A stretch of 18,576 bases of DNA from VMCP01 sp964645755 (GCA_964645755.1 CAZYBT010000050.1:1-18576), one strand, 5' to 3'. Numbered from the stretch's first letter, positions 1 to 8,145 are shown. Numbers and translations: made by a program. Notes: generated by a model not told the origin, from the letters alone.

Positions 1-25
1 ATTCATAGTGTTTGTGTTAAGAGAG

Positions 26-47
26 AGTCACCTTCGGGTGACTTTTT
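26..47 (+). terminator. UUCG-loop intrinsic terminator
   Basis: A perfect 7-bp stem (26-32 with 37-43) closes a TTCG tetraloop in the stable C(UUCG)G context and is followed by a run of T residues. GU and AU pairs can lengthen the stem toward 21-48. The T tract lies on the plus strand, so the site best suits a plus-strand gene ending to the left of the window. It could also end the minus-strand glycosyltransferase operon, whose stop codon touches the hairpin, although the minus-strand tail (CTCTCTCTT) is poor. Confidence 0.6.
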
Positions 48-1315
48 CATTTACAATAAATTTTCAAATATTCCTTGGCAATAACTGCGTCTGAATAATT
101 CTCTTCCGCAAATTTTTTGCATTTTTCGCCAGTTACAATGGTTTGATTGTCAATCGACTGATCAATAAATAAGGCAACTTTATTCATTAATTCAACCACA
201 TTGAGAGGCTCTGCGAGTACCCCAGTTTCTTCATCCACAATCATTTCAGGGATGCCACCAACTTTGAAAGCTGCAACAGGTACACCACAACTCAAACTCT
301 CCATGATTGTTGTAGGCAGATTTTCTTCATGAGACGTGGTAACATATAAATCTGATGCCCAGTACGCGTCACGCAATTGTTCTGTGGTACTTAAAAATCC
401 CAAATAATTGACTTCTACAGTTGATGTGAATTCTTGTTCCCGTTTATCTCCTATGACAAGTGCTGAAACACGAATTCCTTGTTGTAACAAACCATCGCAC
501 AGTTGAAGGAATTCCGCAAAACCTTTGGCAACATTGGTTAAATTAGCTGCTGAAAACAATAAAACTCGCGTATCCACTGGCAAATTAAATTTTTGTCTCA
601 CTTTTGCTTTCTCCTCCCTTAAGGCGGGTACGAAAAATTGGGTGTTTACTCCATTTGGAATGACTGTTATTTTTTCTGAGGGACACTTGAGCATAGAACT
701 ATGGGAGGCAGTTTGTGCTAACCAACGAGATGGCGTAACAAAATTGATATTGCCATTTCCCCAAATCTGTTGTTTCTGCTTAAATACTCTCTCCGATAAA
801 TCATGTAAACCGGGTTGTTTTAGATAGTGGCATTGACCACATCCATGGGTATAATGATCACAGCCCCTTGGATGATAACATCCCCCAGTAAATGGCCAAA
901 CATCGTGTGAGGTCCAAACAATCTGCTTACCAGTATCAATAAGTTTTTGAATTTGATTCAAAGATAAAAACCCTTTGTTTACCCAGTGTAAATGGATAAC
1001 ATCGGCCTTTTGAATTAAATAATGACTCGATAAATTCACACCTATTGGGGCATGACTAAATGCAAAACGGATTGATTTAGACTTTTCAAATCTCAGAAAA
1101 TCCAACTTTTCGAAGGCATGTAACAAAAAGGCAATTTTCTTTTTGATCCAATTTGTGGCCCATAATATATGTCCGCCTGAATGTCCCTCAAAAACCAAGT
1201 GCTCAGAACGCACATGTTCGTGCTGATTCAATGCATCGGAGAGCCTTTGAGCAGCAACGTAAGCACCACCCGCCGAAGAAGCATTAAGGTGAATGATTCG
1301 AAGCTTATTTTTCAT
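47..1315 (-). CDS. GT4-family glycosyltransferase (422 aa)
   Basis: A cytoplasmic, GT-B fold, retaining glycosyltransferase of the GT4 / Glycos_transf_1 type, probably building a surface polysaccharide. The N-terminal half carries the GAYVAAQRL acceptor-side motif (about residues 17-25). A cysteine cluster with C146, C152, C159 and C162 follows TSHDVWPFTGG. The C-terminal nucleotide-sugar domain has the EX7E signature at E331 and E339 followed by the CGVPVAAFKVGGIPEM stretch. Length is normal for the family. It is the last gene of a four-gene minus-strand operon, four bases after the MFS transporter stop. The donor and acceptor cannot be read from sequence. The start is an ATG that fits the expected first beta strand (LRIIHLN). 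Confidence 0.88.
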   Translation of the reverse strand: MKNKLRIIHLNASSAGGAYVAAQRLSDALNQHEHVRSEHLVFEGHSGGHILWATNWIKKKIAFLLHAFEKLDFLRFEKSKSIRFAFSHAPIGVNLSSHYLIQKADVIHLHWVNKGFLSLNQIQKLIDTGKQIVWTSHDVWPFTGGCYHPRGCDHYTHGCGQCHYLKQPGLHDLSERVFKQKQQIWGNGNINFVTPSRWLAQTASHSSMLKCPSEKITVIPNGVNTQFFVPALREEKAKVRQKFNLPVDTRVLLFSAANLTNVAKGFAEFLQLCDGLLQQGIRVSALVIGDKREQEFTSTVEVNYLGFLSTTEQLRDAYWASDLYVTTSHEENLPTTIMESLSCGVPVAAFKVGGIPEMIVDEETGVLAEPLNVVELMNKVALFIDQSIDNQTIVTGEKCKKFAEENYSDAVIAKEYLKIYCK

Positions 1316-1319
1316 GTGA

Positions 1320-2534
1320 TTAAGCGTGTGAAACGTTTTCTGCTTTCAATTTTTTCGACAATTTGATTGCTAGGAAGAAAATTCCAAACATCAAAATTCC
1401 GGCTATAAAGAAAGGTAGTTCTTTTGATTGAGCATAAAGGTAGGAAGCAATTAATGGTCCAACCACTCTTGAAAGAGATGATAAACTCTGGAGTGTTCCG
1501 AGCATTGAACCTTGTGCGTGAGCTGGAGAATTAATTGAAACTAAAGAATTAATAGATGTCATCAACAAACCATTTCCAACCGATAAAAGGATAATGGCGA
1601 TTGTTTGATTGACATAAAACCATTCAATTGTTGGAGGAAGTGGTATGATTGCAAGTCCGATTCCTACAATTGGACAACCCCACAAAAGCATTTTTTTCAA
1701 TCCTAATTTTTTTGAAAAAACGCCAATCAAAAAACCTTGAACAATGGCACCGGCTACACCAATCATACCGAAGATATTTCCTACTTGCAGTTCGTTTAAG
1801 CCGTATTTTTCTTTCCAAAGTACACTACCATTTATTTGCATCATGCTAAAAGCCATGATGTAAATAAAATTGATGATAAAAAGCTCCCCTATCACTTCAA
1901 CAGTCCACACCGTGAACATTCCTTTGAATGTGTCTGAAGCTTTTCTTTTATGTCCAGATTTGGAAGTATTGCTTTCTGGTAAAAAGAAAAAAGCCAGAAC
2001 AAAATTCACCAAACAAAGTATCGCAGTGAACAGACCTACATTATAAATACCACCATGGTGAAATAGATATCCACCAATTGGGGGTCCGAACACAAATCCT
2101 AATCCGAATGCAGCGCCAATGATACCCATTTTCTTTGCCCTATCTTCAGGGCTCGTGATATCGGCAATATAAGCTTGGGCGGCCGATATGTTGGCGCTAC
2201 CAAAACCAGAAATAATTCTCGCAACAATCAAAACCACGAAATTAGCAGCAATGCCAAATACAAAATAGCCAACTGCATTCACGAGTATACTGCCTAAAAT
2301 AATGGGTCTACGTCCAATTCTATCAGAAATAGAGCCAAACATAGGCGCGAAAACAAATTGAATGATTGAAAATGCCGCTGCCGTTAGTCCAACCGCGTAA
2401 TCTGGGTTGAAGGTCATTTGACTTGAAATAGCCATTGACTTAGCAAGATTGGGAAGAATTGGAATGACAATTCCAAAACCAAGTAGGTCAATGAAGATTG
2501 TCAAAAAGAGAATGGCAATTCGTTTATCCTTCAT
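1320..2534 (-). CDS. MFS transporter, DHA1/TCR (Tet-like) drug:H+ antiporter family
   Basis: A 404-residue, 12-helix inner-membrane transporter of the major facilitator superfamily. The first helix carries DLLGFGIVIPILP (residues 16-28), typical of the TCR/Tet branch. Motif A, G67-SIS-D71-R-IG-RR76, lies between helices 2 and 3. The antiporter motif C, ending GFVFGPPIGG (about 146-155), is in helix 5 and marks a proton antiporter. Several Bacteroidota relatives are annotated as tetracycline or multidrug exporters, but the substrate is not predictable here. The start overlaps the end of the upstream small-protein gene by 11 bases, which suggests translational coupling. The GT4 gene starts four bases after its stop. 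Confidence 0.9.
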   Translation of the reverse strand: MKDKRIAILFLTIFIDLLGFGIVIPILPNLAKSMAISSQMTFNPDYAVGLTAAAFSIIQFVFAPMFGSISDRIGRRPIILGSILVNAVGYFVFGIAANFVVLIVARIISGFGSANISAAQAYIADITSPEDRAKKMGIIGAAFGLGFVFGPPIGGYLFHHGGIYNVGLFTAILCLVNFVLAFFFLPESNTSKSGHKRKASDTFKGMFTVWTVEVIGELFIINFIYIMAFSMMQINGSVLWKEKYGLNELQVGNIFGMIGVAGAIVQGFLIGVFSKKLGLKKMLLWGCPIVGIGLAIIPLPPTIEWFYVNQTIAIILLSVGNGLLMTSINSLVSINSPAHAQGSMLGTLQSLSSLSRVVGPLIASYLYAQSKELPFFIAGILMFGIFFLAIKLSKKLKAENVSHA

Positions 2535-3012
2535 ATTGATTGTATCGTTCTATTTTTTGAGCTATCCAACTATCTTTCAAAGGGATATAAAGTTGATTTC
2601 TCGCATTAAAAAGGTCTTCTACAAGGGTATTTACAACCAAACTTTCATGATTCAGTTCTCCATTTTTAAATTGAAGAATGGCTTGTTCTTGGGTAATGAT
2701 TTTTGCAGTGTTGCAAAATGGCACCCACAGCAATGTTCTTTGAAAAAAATCAATATTGGTTTGATTGAGCAACCTAAAGACTTTATCGATGCTACAGCCA
2801 GAAGGTGCTTCAACGGATTGATCGACCGCTACAATGAGTACGCAATCATGTATGATTTGAAACCCAGCAAGCAAATTTGAGCCATGCGATTGCCATTGCC
2901 CAACGAATGAGTTCATCAGAAGTTCTACATCGCGAATTTCGGCATCTTCAAGAATTCTATTCGCTGCAAAAACCCAAACTCGGGAATGATCGGGTAAATT
3001 TGGAATCAACAT
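2524..3012 (-). CDS. Conserved Bacteroidota protein commonly mislabelled 'ABC transporter ATPase' (162 aa)
   Basis: I recognise this as a small family restricted to Bacteroidota, with an N-terminal LPDHSRVWVFAANR segment, a FVGQWQSHG block and the strongly conserved SGCSIDK motif around residues 71-77. Database entries often call it an ABC transporter ATPase, but no Walker A, Walker B or ABC signature is visible, so that name looks wrong. It has no signal peptide or membrane helix and is probably cytoplasmic. It starts one base after the stop of the CCG-domain Fe-S gene and its 3' end overlaps the MFS gene by 11 bases. Relatives also tend to sit next to CCG-domain genes, so a link to that redox protein is plausible. 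The function is unknown. Confidence 0.85.
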   Translation of the reverse strand: MLIPNLPDHSRVWVFAANRILEDAEIRDVELLMNSFVGQWQSHGSNLLAGFQIIHDCVLIVAVDQSVEAPSGCSIDKVFRLLNQTNIDFFQRTLLWVPFCNTAKIITQEQAILQFKNGELNHESLVVNTLVEDLFNARNQLYIPLKDSWIAQKIERYNQYEG

Positions 3013-3013
3013 C

Positions 3014-3820
3014 TTAAATATGATCTTTTATAAGTTCTGCAATATCCAATACTTGAACGTCATTTTCCTTCTCGAAGTGTTTGGTACCATCGCGCATCAT
3101 GGTCATGCAAAAAGGACAATTCACAGCAATAATATCGGCACCGGTGTTAATGGCTTCTTCAGCTCTTTCAACATTGACTTCCTTGTTTCCGTGTTCAGCT
3201 TCTTTAAACATTTGAGCTCCACCAGCGCCACAACAGAAACCATTGGTTTTACAACGCTTCATCTCTACCAAATCAGCATCTAATCGTTCCATTACCATTC
3301 GAGGCGCCTCATAAATTCCATTGGCGCGGCCCAAATAACAACTGTCGTGATAGGTAATTTTTTTACCAGCAAAAGCCCCCCCTTCAATGGCCAATCGACC
3401 ATCATTTAATAGTTCATTGATAAACTGCGTATGGTGGATGACCTCATAATTGCCCCCCAAATTTGGATATTCGTTTTTCAAGGTGTTGTAACAATGTGGG
3501 CAAGCGGTCACTATTTTTTTGACACCATAACCATTCAACACTTCTATGTTCTGCATTGCCTGCATTTGAAACAAAAACTCATTTCCTGCTCTTTTTGCAG
3601 GGTCCCCGGTACAACCTTCCTCTGCACCTAAAATTGCAAAAGAAACATTGGCTTTGTTGAGAATGTCTGCAAAGGCTTTGCTCACTCGTTGTGCTCGTTC
3701 ATCATAACTTCCTGCACAGCCAACCCAAAATAAGATTTCTGGTGTAGTTCCACTGTCAATAAATGATTGTAATGTTCTGATGTTGCCCATAATTCTCGCA
3801 ATTTCGTTAATTTGATTCAT
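3014..3820 (-). CDS. Cysteine-rich CCG-domain (Fe-S)-binding protein, HdrB/LldE-like
   Basis: A soluble 268-residue protein with two tandem CCG domains, as in heterodisulfide reductase subunit B, GlpC and LldE. The first domain shows C35 (GCAGSYD), C70 in the variant CTGDPAKR form, and C107/C110 (CPHC). The second shows C161 (HDSCYLGR), C190, C196/C197 (CCGAGG) and C235/C238 (CPFC). Such domains hold Fe-S clusters, possibly noncubane, and pass electrons in flavin or quinone-linked oxidoreductases. It is the first gene of the minus-strand operon. In many flavobacteria a larger membrane Fe-S partner of about 440 residues comes directly before it. Here that place is taken by a terminator and a stress-protein gene. 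Confidence 0.88.
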   Translation of the reverse strand: MNQINEIARIMGNIRTLQSFIDSGTTPEILFWVGCAGSYDERAQRVSKAFADILNKANVSFAILGAEEGCTGDPAKRAGNEFLFQMQAMQNIEVLNGYGVKKIVTACPHCYNTLKNEYPNLGGNYEVIHHTQFINELLNDGRLAIEGGAFAGKKITYHDSCYLGRANGIYEAPRMVMERLDADLVEMKRCKTNGFCCGAGGAQMFKEAEHGNKEVNVERAEEAINTGADIIAVNCPFCMTMMRDGTKHFEKENDVQVLDIAELIKDHI

Positions 3821-3857
3821 CTCTCATAATGAAATTTCTCATAAATTGTGAATATAC

Positions 3858-3883
3858 AAAAAAAGACGCTTGTAGCGTCTTTT
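3858..3883 (-). terminator. Intrinsic terminator after the Usp-like gene
   Basis: A perfect 7-bp stem, AGACGCT (3864-3870) pairing with AGCGTCT (3874-3880), has a 3-base loop and is flanked by A residues on the left and T residues on the right. On the minus strand the hairpin is followed by seven T residues, as expected for termination of the universal-stress gene that ends at 3907. It also separates that gene from the Fe-S operon. Confidence 0.75.
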
Positions 3884-3906
3884 GATGTTTTCGACAAATT
3901 CAATGA

Positions 3907-4701
3907 TTAATATCCCGACCCTCCGAGGCCAACTGGCTCTTTGTAAGGTACAATTAAAAGAGGACATTGCGCTTCTTCGCAGATTTTCTGAAATGCACTC
4001 ACTCTTAAAATTCCCTCCGCATTGTTTAACACAGAAATCCATTTACTTCTGTATTTACTGGCAAAGTTTAAACAAAATGAAACAACGTCTGTTGTACCAT
4101 CCGATTCTGTAACAGTGGTTCTCAACCCTCGCTCCACCATGTAATTATGCCCTTGAATGGTGTAAATGTGCGACATTTTTGCATCATCACCCGTTGCAGA
4201 ACGCTTCACACCCAAAACATTCACTGTTGCGTAAAACAGTTTTGCATAATGAGCAACATGAAAGAATTTCTGACGCGTTTCAGAGTTTCCGTCTAAAGGC
4301 ATCACAATGTCGTTCGGTGTTTCCCACTTCGTATTTTTATTCAAATACAAAACTGGACAAGCAAAGCCTGCAACTTTACCCGTCATACCTCCACCCAACA
4401 AACCACTCTTTGTTACCTCTGCACCCGCAACAACCAATGTAGCCGATAATTTATCGGCTGATTTGTTGAGAGCTTTCCAAAAATTACCCGTTTCTTTTGT
4501 GATTTCAAGATCCAAACTATATTTCATCTTGAAGTCCTTTTTTACATCTTCAGGATTTCCAAGTGAAATAGAATCATCGGTTTGAATGTAATGCAAAGAA
4601 ACCATACTGCGCTTCGCAACATTCGTTGCCGCCTGTAAAACCTCCTCCACATTCACGAATTTGTCGATCGAAAATAAAATTTTTGTAGTAGTTTTATCCA
4701 T
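3907..4701 (-). CDS. Tandem universal stress protein (UspA-like) family protein
   Basis: A cytoplasmic protein of 264 residues made of two Usp-like alpha/beta domains. Domain 1 (about 5-120) starts KILFSID and ends AGFACPVLYL. Domain 2 (about 131-253) starts DIVMPLD and ends CEEAQCPLLIVP. Ending each unit in 'CPxL' followed by a hydrophobic strand is typical of Usp folds. The segment SGLLGGGMTGKVAG (99-112) sits where the ATP-binding glycine loop is found. I chose the ATG at 4701; an in-frame TTG at 4722 would add seven residues that do not fit the fold. It is a single gene divergent from the plus-strand gene at 4762 and has its own terminator. A stress or nucleotide-sensing role is inferred from the family only. 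Confidence 0.7.
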   Translation of the reverse strand: MDKTTTKILFSIDKFVNVEEVLQAATNVAKRSMVSLHYIQTDDSISLGNPEDVKKDFKMKYSLDLEITKETGNFWKALNKSADKLSATLVVAGAEVTKSGLLGGGMTGKVAGFACPVLYLNKNTKWETPNDIVMPLDGNSETRQKFFHVAHYAKLFYATVNVLGVKRSATGDDAKMSHIYTIQGHNYMVERGLRTTVTESDGTTDVVSFCLNFASKYRSKWISVLNNAEGILRVSAFQKICEEAQCPLLIVPYKEPVGLGGSGY

Positions 4702-4709
4702 AGGCGATT

Positions 4710-4726
4710 TAATTTGAAACAAATTA
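4710..4726. promoter_or_regulatory. Perfect inverted repeat in a divergent intergenic region (candidate operator)
   Basis: TAATTTG (4710-4716), a spacer AAA, then CAAATTA (4720-4726) form a perfect 7-bp dyad. It lies in the 60-base gap between two divergent genes. Each arm also resembles a shortened Bacteroidota -7 box (TAnnTTTG) on its own strand. Either a dimeric regulator site or overlapping divergent promoters would fit. AT-rich sequence makes short dyads fairly common, so this is tentative. Confidence 0.35.
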
Positions 4727-4761
4727 CGTAACTTTCTTTTGTTTTAACAAGTGAATATTTT

Positions 4762-5964
4762 ATGAAAAAACCATTGGCTTTCAATTATTTCAAAATTATT
4801 TTAATCATACTCAACTGTTTTAGTGTCAAAACTACACTTTGTCAATCATTTAGGGGGATTTCTCCAATTTCAGAAAATGAAGCTTGGTTCTCAGGTTCCA
4901 AAGGTTCAGTCTTTTTTACCAAAAATGGAGGAAAAAGTTTCGACACCTTGAGTCCCTCAAAATTTAATAAAAAAGATTTTCGAGACATCCATGCCATTGA
5001 TCAAAATAACGCAGTGGTTTTAAGTGCTGGCGATTCTGCGGTTATTTTAAAAACATACAACCATGGCCAATCATGGAACACTGTATATCAGGACAACCGA
5101 CCGGGAATTTTCTTAGATGTGCTTGAAATTAACAATAAAACCGGAGTTGGCATTGCACTTGGTGACCCTCTCCATGATTCTTTATTCAATTCAAACAACA
5201 AGAATTCAAATTCAAAGCATTTTGTTGCATTGTGGACACCTGATTTTGGAAACCATTGGTATCCAATTCCAAATGGTGCGTGGAATCTTGCAACACCTAC
5301 CCTTTCATCTATGTTTGCGGCCAGTGGAACATCATTGGTTTACAATAAATTAGAATTTGATCAAACCAAAAAAAATTGGACAATTTTCATGGATTTTTAC
5401 TTTGCTGGTGGAGGCGATTCTGCAGCAGATGTGCGTCAAGTGCTTTTGTCATTTGAAATGAAAAATCCCCAACAAACATTCCAATTCTTAAAATTTGATC
5501 ACCATCTAAAATTCCCTTATGGTGAAGGATGGGGAATTTACGGAATGCAAAAATTGAATCAAAGAATATTTTGTTTTGGGGGACATTGGAAATATCCCAA
5601 TACGAGAGACTCATTTTGTTATGTCATTCAACTATCAAATGTTGAGTACACTCTTGGAAAACAAAAAATCAAATCATCTCTCGCTACTTCAAGTTTTCAA
5701 TTTCCACAAAATGGATATCGAAGCGGAGGAGCGTTGATTTTCAATCATCAAACAAATGTTTTCTCGGGCATTTCTGTGGGCTCCAATGGGTTTGATTTGA
5801 TCCAAATGACAGGAATTAAAAGTAAAAAACTCAAATCACCTGAATCCATGAGTAAAATCAAAGGCTTGAATGTTTGTGTGAATGTTGGCAATGTGTTTTG
5901 GATGGCCGGAAATAACGGACAAATTTTACGAAAGACAACTCAAGAATTATTGATGTCCCAATAA
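4762..5964 (+). CDS. Exported BNR/Ycf48-like beta-propeller protein
   Basis: A 400-residue exported protein. A signal peptide (KIILIILNCF core, cleavage near residue 28) precedes repeated beta-propeller blades of the BNR / photosystem-II-assembly-factor-like type. Examples are NEAWFSGSKGSVFFTKNGGKSF (about 38-59, split by turns), the second blade around AVILKTYNHGQSW, and a final blade ending VFWMAGNNGQILRKT. Bacteroidota relatives are often called 'oxidoreductase', but no redox motif is visible. There is no lipobox, so it is probably a soluble periplasmic protein, or surface-exposed by another route. It is the only plus-strand gene, divergent from the Usp-like gene. Its last 18 bases overlap the 3' end of the convergent GT-C gene. 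The role is unknown; a chaperone or assembly role is only family analogy. Confidence 0.75.
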   Translation: MKKPLAFNYFKIILIILNCFSVKTTLCQSFRGISPISENEAWFSGSKGSVFFTKNGGKSFDTLSPSKFNKKDFRDIHAIDQNNAVVLSAGDSAVILKTYNHGQSWNTVYQDNRPGIFLDVLEINNKTGVGIALGDPLHDSLFNSNNKNSNSKHFVALWTPDFGNHWYPIPNGAWNLATPTLSSMFAASGTSLVYNKLEFDQTKKNWTIFMDFYFAGGGDSAADVRQVLLSFEMKNPQQTFQFLKFDHHLKFPYGEGWGIYGMQKLNQRIFCFGGHWKYPNTRDSFCYVIQLSNVEYTLGKQKIKSSLATSSFQFPQNGYRSGGALIFNHQTNVFSGISVGSNGFDLIQMTGIKSKKLKSPESMSKIKGLNVCVNVGNVFWMAGNNGQILRKTTQELLMSQ

Positions 5965-7428
5965 ATCATTTCTCCTATAAAGTATGTAATCTTTATTTCC
6001 GTAAATAGAATCCAAGCGTTTATCTGTCACAAATTCAGGTCTTTTAGAATAAATTCCAATTCTTTTTTTCAATAAATAATTGGCTTGAGAATTAAAAAAA
6101 CTAGAATCTGAAGATTTACGAATAACTTTTTTATTGGTTATCAAATGTAACCACCTTGGTTTGTCGAACGATATGACGTCGTTTTCTTTCACAATTCGTT
6201 TAATTTTATCATACATATCAACTTGCGTTGCACCAATGATTTCATTTCTTGGTTCTACAAATCCAAAAAATACAACTGTGGCAAAAAATTGAATCACCAA
6301 TACGAAGATAAAACTCACTGGAATCCAATTCTGCCATGATTTGGAAATTGCAAACTGAGAAACCCCCAGGTTTACAATCCAATAAACAAAGGGAATGATT
6401 GGAATCAGAAATCTGGGACCTTGCGATATTGGCCACACGATGATTATCACCAAATTTGAAAATATCCAAACCAAAACTGGCGCAAAATATCCAAATTGAT
6501 TTTTATGACGGATGGCAAGAATGAAGAAAAACAAAATAACAATGCCGCAAAAAATAGAAACAACAACTTCTGAAATACCTATCGATGAAGAAAGCGGTAG
6601 AAATAATGAAATTGGGAAAGTTGCCAAATCCGAGAGATATTCCGAGGCATTTCTCAAAATTCCCTCGAAAGAGATTTGACTCAACAATTCAACATGATTT
6701 GATTCAAGCTGACTATCCAATCTTTTCAGATAGATCACAACCAACGTGAATGGGAGTGTCCACAAAAACTGAGTGAATTTTTCTTTTGAATTCGATTTTT
6801 GAAACAAAATATACGTCCACCAAGAAATGATCAATACAAATCCGTTCACTCTGGTGAGAGCAGCTAAAATTGCACATATACCGATCAAAAAGTTTTTTGA
6901 TTTTTTTGCAAATTCGTTGGTGTATAAAAAATAGAAGAATACAAATACTGTAACCAAAAACCAGAGGTCACTCATTAATCTATCAGAAAATTGAATGTAT
7001 TTCGGGTGCAACAATATCAAAGCAACGGTAAACAAAAGCCACCAATGAGGCATTTTAAACTGACATTGGGATAATGTTTTATAAAAGGCAAACGCACCTA
7101 ATAGATAAAAAATCCATTGAAAAAATTTAATTCCTATCCAATTGAACGGAAAAAATTTCAAGTAAATGGATAAGAACAATGGGTATCCTTGAGGATACAA
7201 AAATGGTCCAAGGGTACCATCAGAATGTTGCATAGACCAAGAATTGTATTGCAACAATTCGGCGGTATTCCCCTTAATAATTGCGTGTGCTTGCGACAAA
7301 TAAAGTGCAAAATCATCGCCCCATTCGTGCCCATTGGACATTACAAGCACTCCTCCAATCAAAGCTAAAAGAAATATGGATATCATCCATTTTTTCTTCT
7401 TAGCCAATTGGAAGATTGAAGAAACCAT
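5947..7428 (-). CDS. Membrane GT-C glycosyltransferase (GT39/ArnT-like)
   Basis: A polytopic membrane protein of 493 residues with about ten or more hydrophobic helices. The first periplasmic loop after helix 1 carries HEWGDDFALYLSQA, with acidic residues D38 and D39 placed as in the catalytic loop of GT-C, lipid-phosphate-sugar-dependent transferases (PMT/ArnT/GT39). The stretch LLHPKYIQFSDRLMSDLWF (about 139-157) is also typical of this group. The C-terminal region after the last helix is a short soluble domain. It probably moves a sugar from a polyprenyl-phosphate carrier to a periplasmic acceptor. The ATG directly follows the stop of the GT2 synthase gene (TAAATG), so the two are coupled, and the GT2 product is a likely source of its donor. 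The acceptor is unknown. Confidence 0.8.
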   Translation of the reverse strand: MVSSIFQLAKKKKWMISIFLLALIGGVLVMSNGHEWGDDFALYLSQAHAIIKGNTAELLQYNSWSMQHSDGTLGPFLYPQGYPLFLSIYLKFFPFNWIGIKFFQWIFYLLGAFAFYKTLSQCQFKMPHWWLLFTVALILLHPKYIQFSDRLMSDLWFLVTVFVFFYFLYTNEFAKKSKNFLIGICAILAALTRVNGFVLIISWWTYILFQKSNSKEKFTQFLWTLPFTLVVIYLKRLDSQLESNHVELLSQISFEGILRNASEYLSDLATFPISLFLPLSSSIGISEVVVSIFCGIVILFFFILAIRHKNQFGYFAPVLVWIFSNLVIIIVWPISQGPRFLIPIIPFVYWIVNLGVSQFAISKSWQNWIPVSFIFVLVIQFFATVVFFGFVEPRNEIIGATQVDMYDKIKRIVKENDVISFDKPRWLHLITNKKVIRKSSDSSFFNSQANYLLKKRIGIYSKRPEFVTDKRLDSIYGNKDYILYRRNDLLGHQ

Positions 7429-8145
7429 TTATTTAGAAAAAATATTGTATTTGAGTATGCAATAGATGGCACGGAAACCGTCTTTCCAACCAATTTTTTT
7501 ACCTTCTTCAAAGGTTCTGCCGTAATAACTAATACCAACCTCATAGATTCGAACATTGGAGATACGGGCAACTTTTGCTGTTACTTCAGGCTCGAAACCA
7601 AATCGTTTTTCCTTTAAATGTAAACTTTGTACAATTTCACGTCTGAACATTTTGTAGCATGTTTCCATATCGGTTAGATTCAAATTTGTAAACATGTTAC
7701 TCAAAAACGTTAGGAACTTATTTCCTATACTGTGCCAAAAGAAAAGAATTCTATGTGGTTTTCCTCCCATAAATCTGCTACCAAATACTACGTCGGCAAC
7801 ATTCTCAAAAATGGGTTTCAACAAAATATTAAATTCATTCGGATCATATTCAAGATCAGCGTCTTGAATAACAACCACATCGCCTGTGGCCTTTTTTATA
7901 CCTGTATGCAATGCGGCACCTTTACCTTGATTGACTTCATGGGCATAAAGCTGTAAATTCATTTCTGGGTGCTCTAATTTGTAGGCTTGAAGAATTTCCC
8001 ATGTATTGTCTTTGGAACAATCATTTACAATGATAATTTCTTTTTCCATACCACCAATTAATTGAACAGTTTGAATTTTATTCAAAATATGATGAATGGT
8101 TGGACCTTCATTGTAGGCTGGGATAACGATTGAAAGAGTTTTCAT
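7429..8145 (-). CDS. GT2 glycosyltransferase, polyprenyl-phosphate sugar synthase (DPM1-like)
   Basis: A soluble GT-A fold transferase of 238 residues. It begins with SIVIPAYNEG (5-14), continues with the nucleotide-binding VNDCSKDNT (40-48) and the metal-binding DAD motif (D95-A-D97, in VIQDADLEYDP), and ends with the TDMETCYKMFR block and EPEVTAKVA. This layout matches the dolichyl/undecaprenyl-phosphate mannose or glucose synthase subfamily without a C-terminal membrane region. It would transfer a sugar from a GDP- or UDP-sugar to a polyprenyl phosphate on the cytoplasmic face. It leads a two-gene operon with the GT-C enzyme and has a strong candidate promoter just upstream. Confidence 0.88.
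   Translation of the reverse strand: MKTLSIVIPAYNEGPTIHHILNKIQTVQLIGGMEKEIIIVNDCSKDNTWEILQAYKLEHPEMNLQLYAHEVNQGKGAALHTGIKKATGDVVVIQDADLEYDPNEFNILLKPIFENVADVVFGSRFMGGKPHRILFFWHSIGNKFLTFLSNMFTNLNLTDMETCYKMFRREIVQSLHLKEKRFGFEPEVTAKVARISNVRIYEVGISYYGRTFEEGKKIGWKDGFRAIYCILKYNIFSK

Noticed and set aside
2449..2880. 143-residue plus-strand reading frame
   Set aside because: It is antisense to the conserved small protein and the start of the MFS gene, with no recognisable family and no start signal.
4702..4722. TTG start for the Usp-like gene
   Set aside because: It adds seven residues outside the fold and lies inside the inverted repeat; the ATG at 4701 begins the expected first strand.
4762..4860. 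Lipoprotein signal in the propeller protein
   Set aside because: The cysteine in TTLCQS is preceded by Leu, not Gly/Ala/Ser, so the lipobox is not met; a type I signal peptide fits better.
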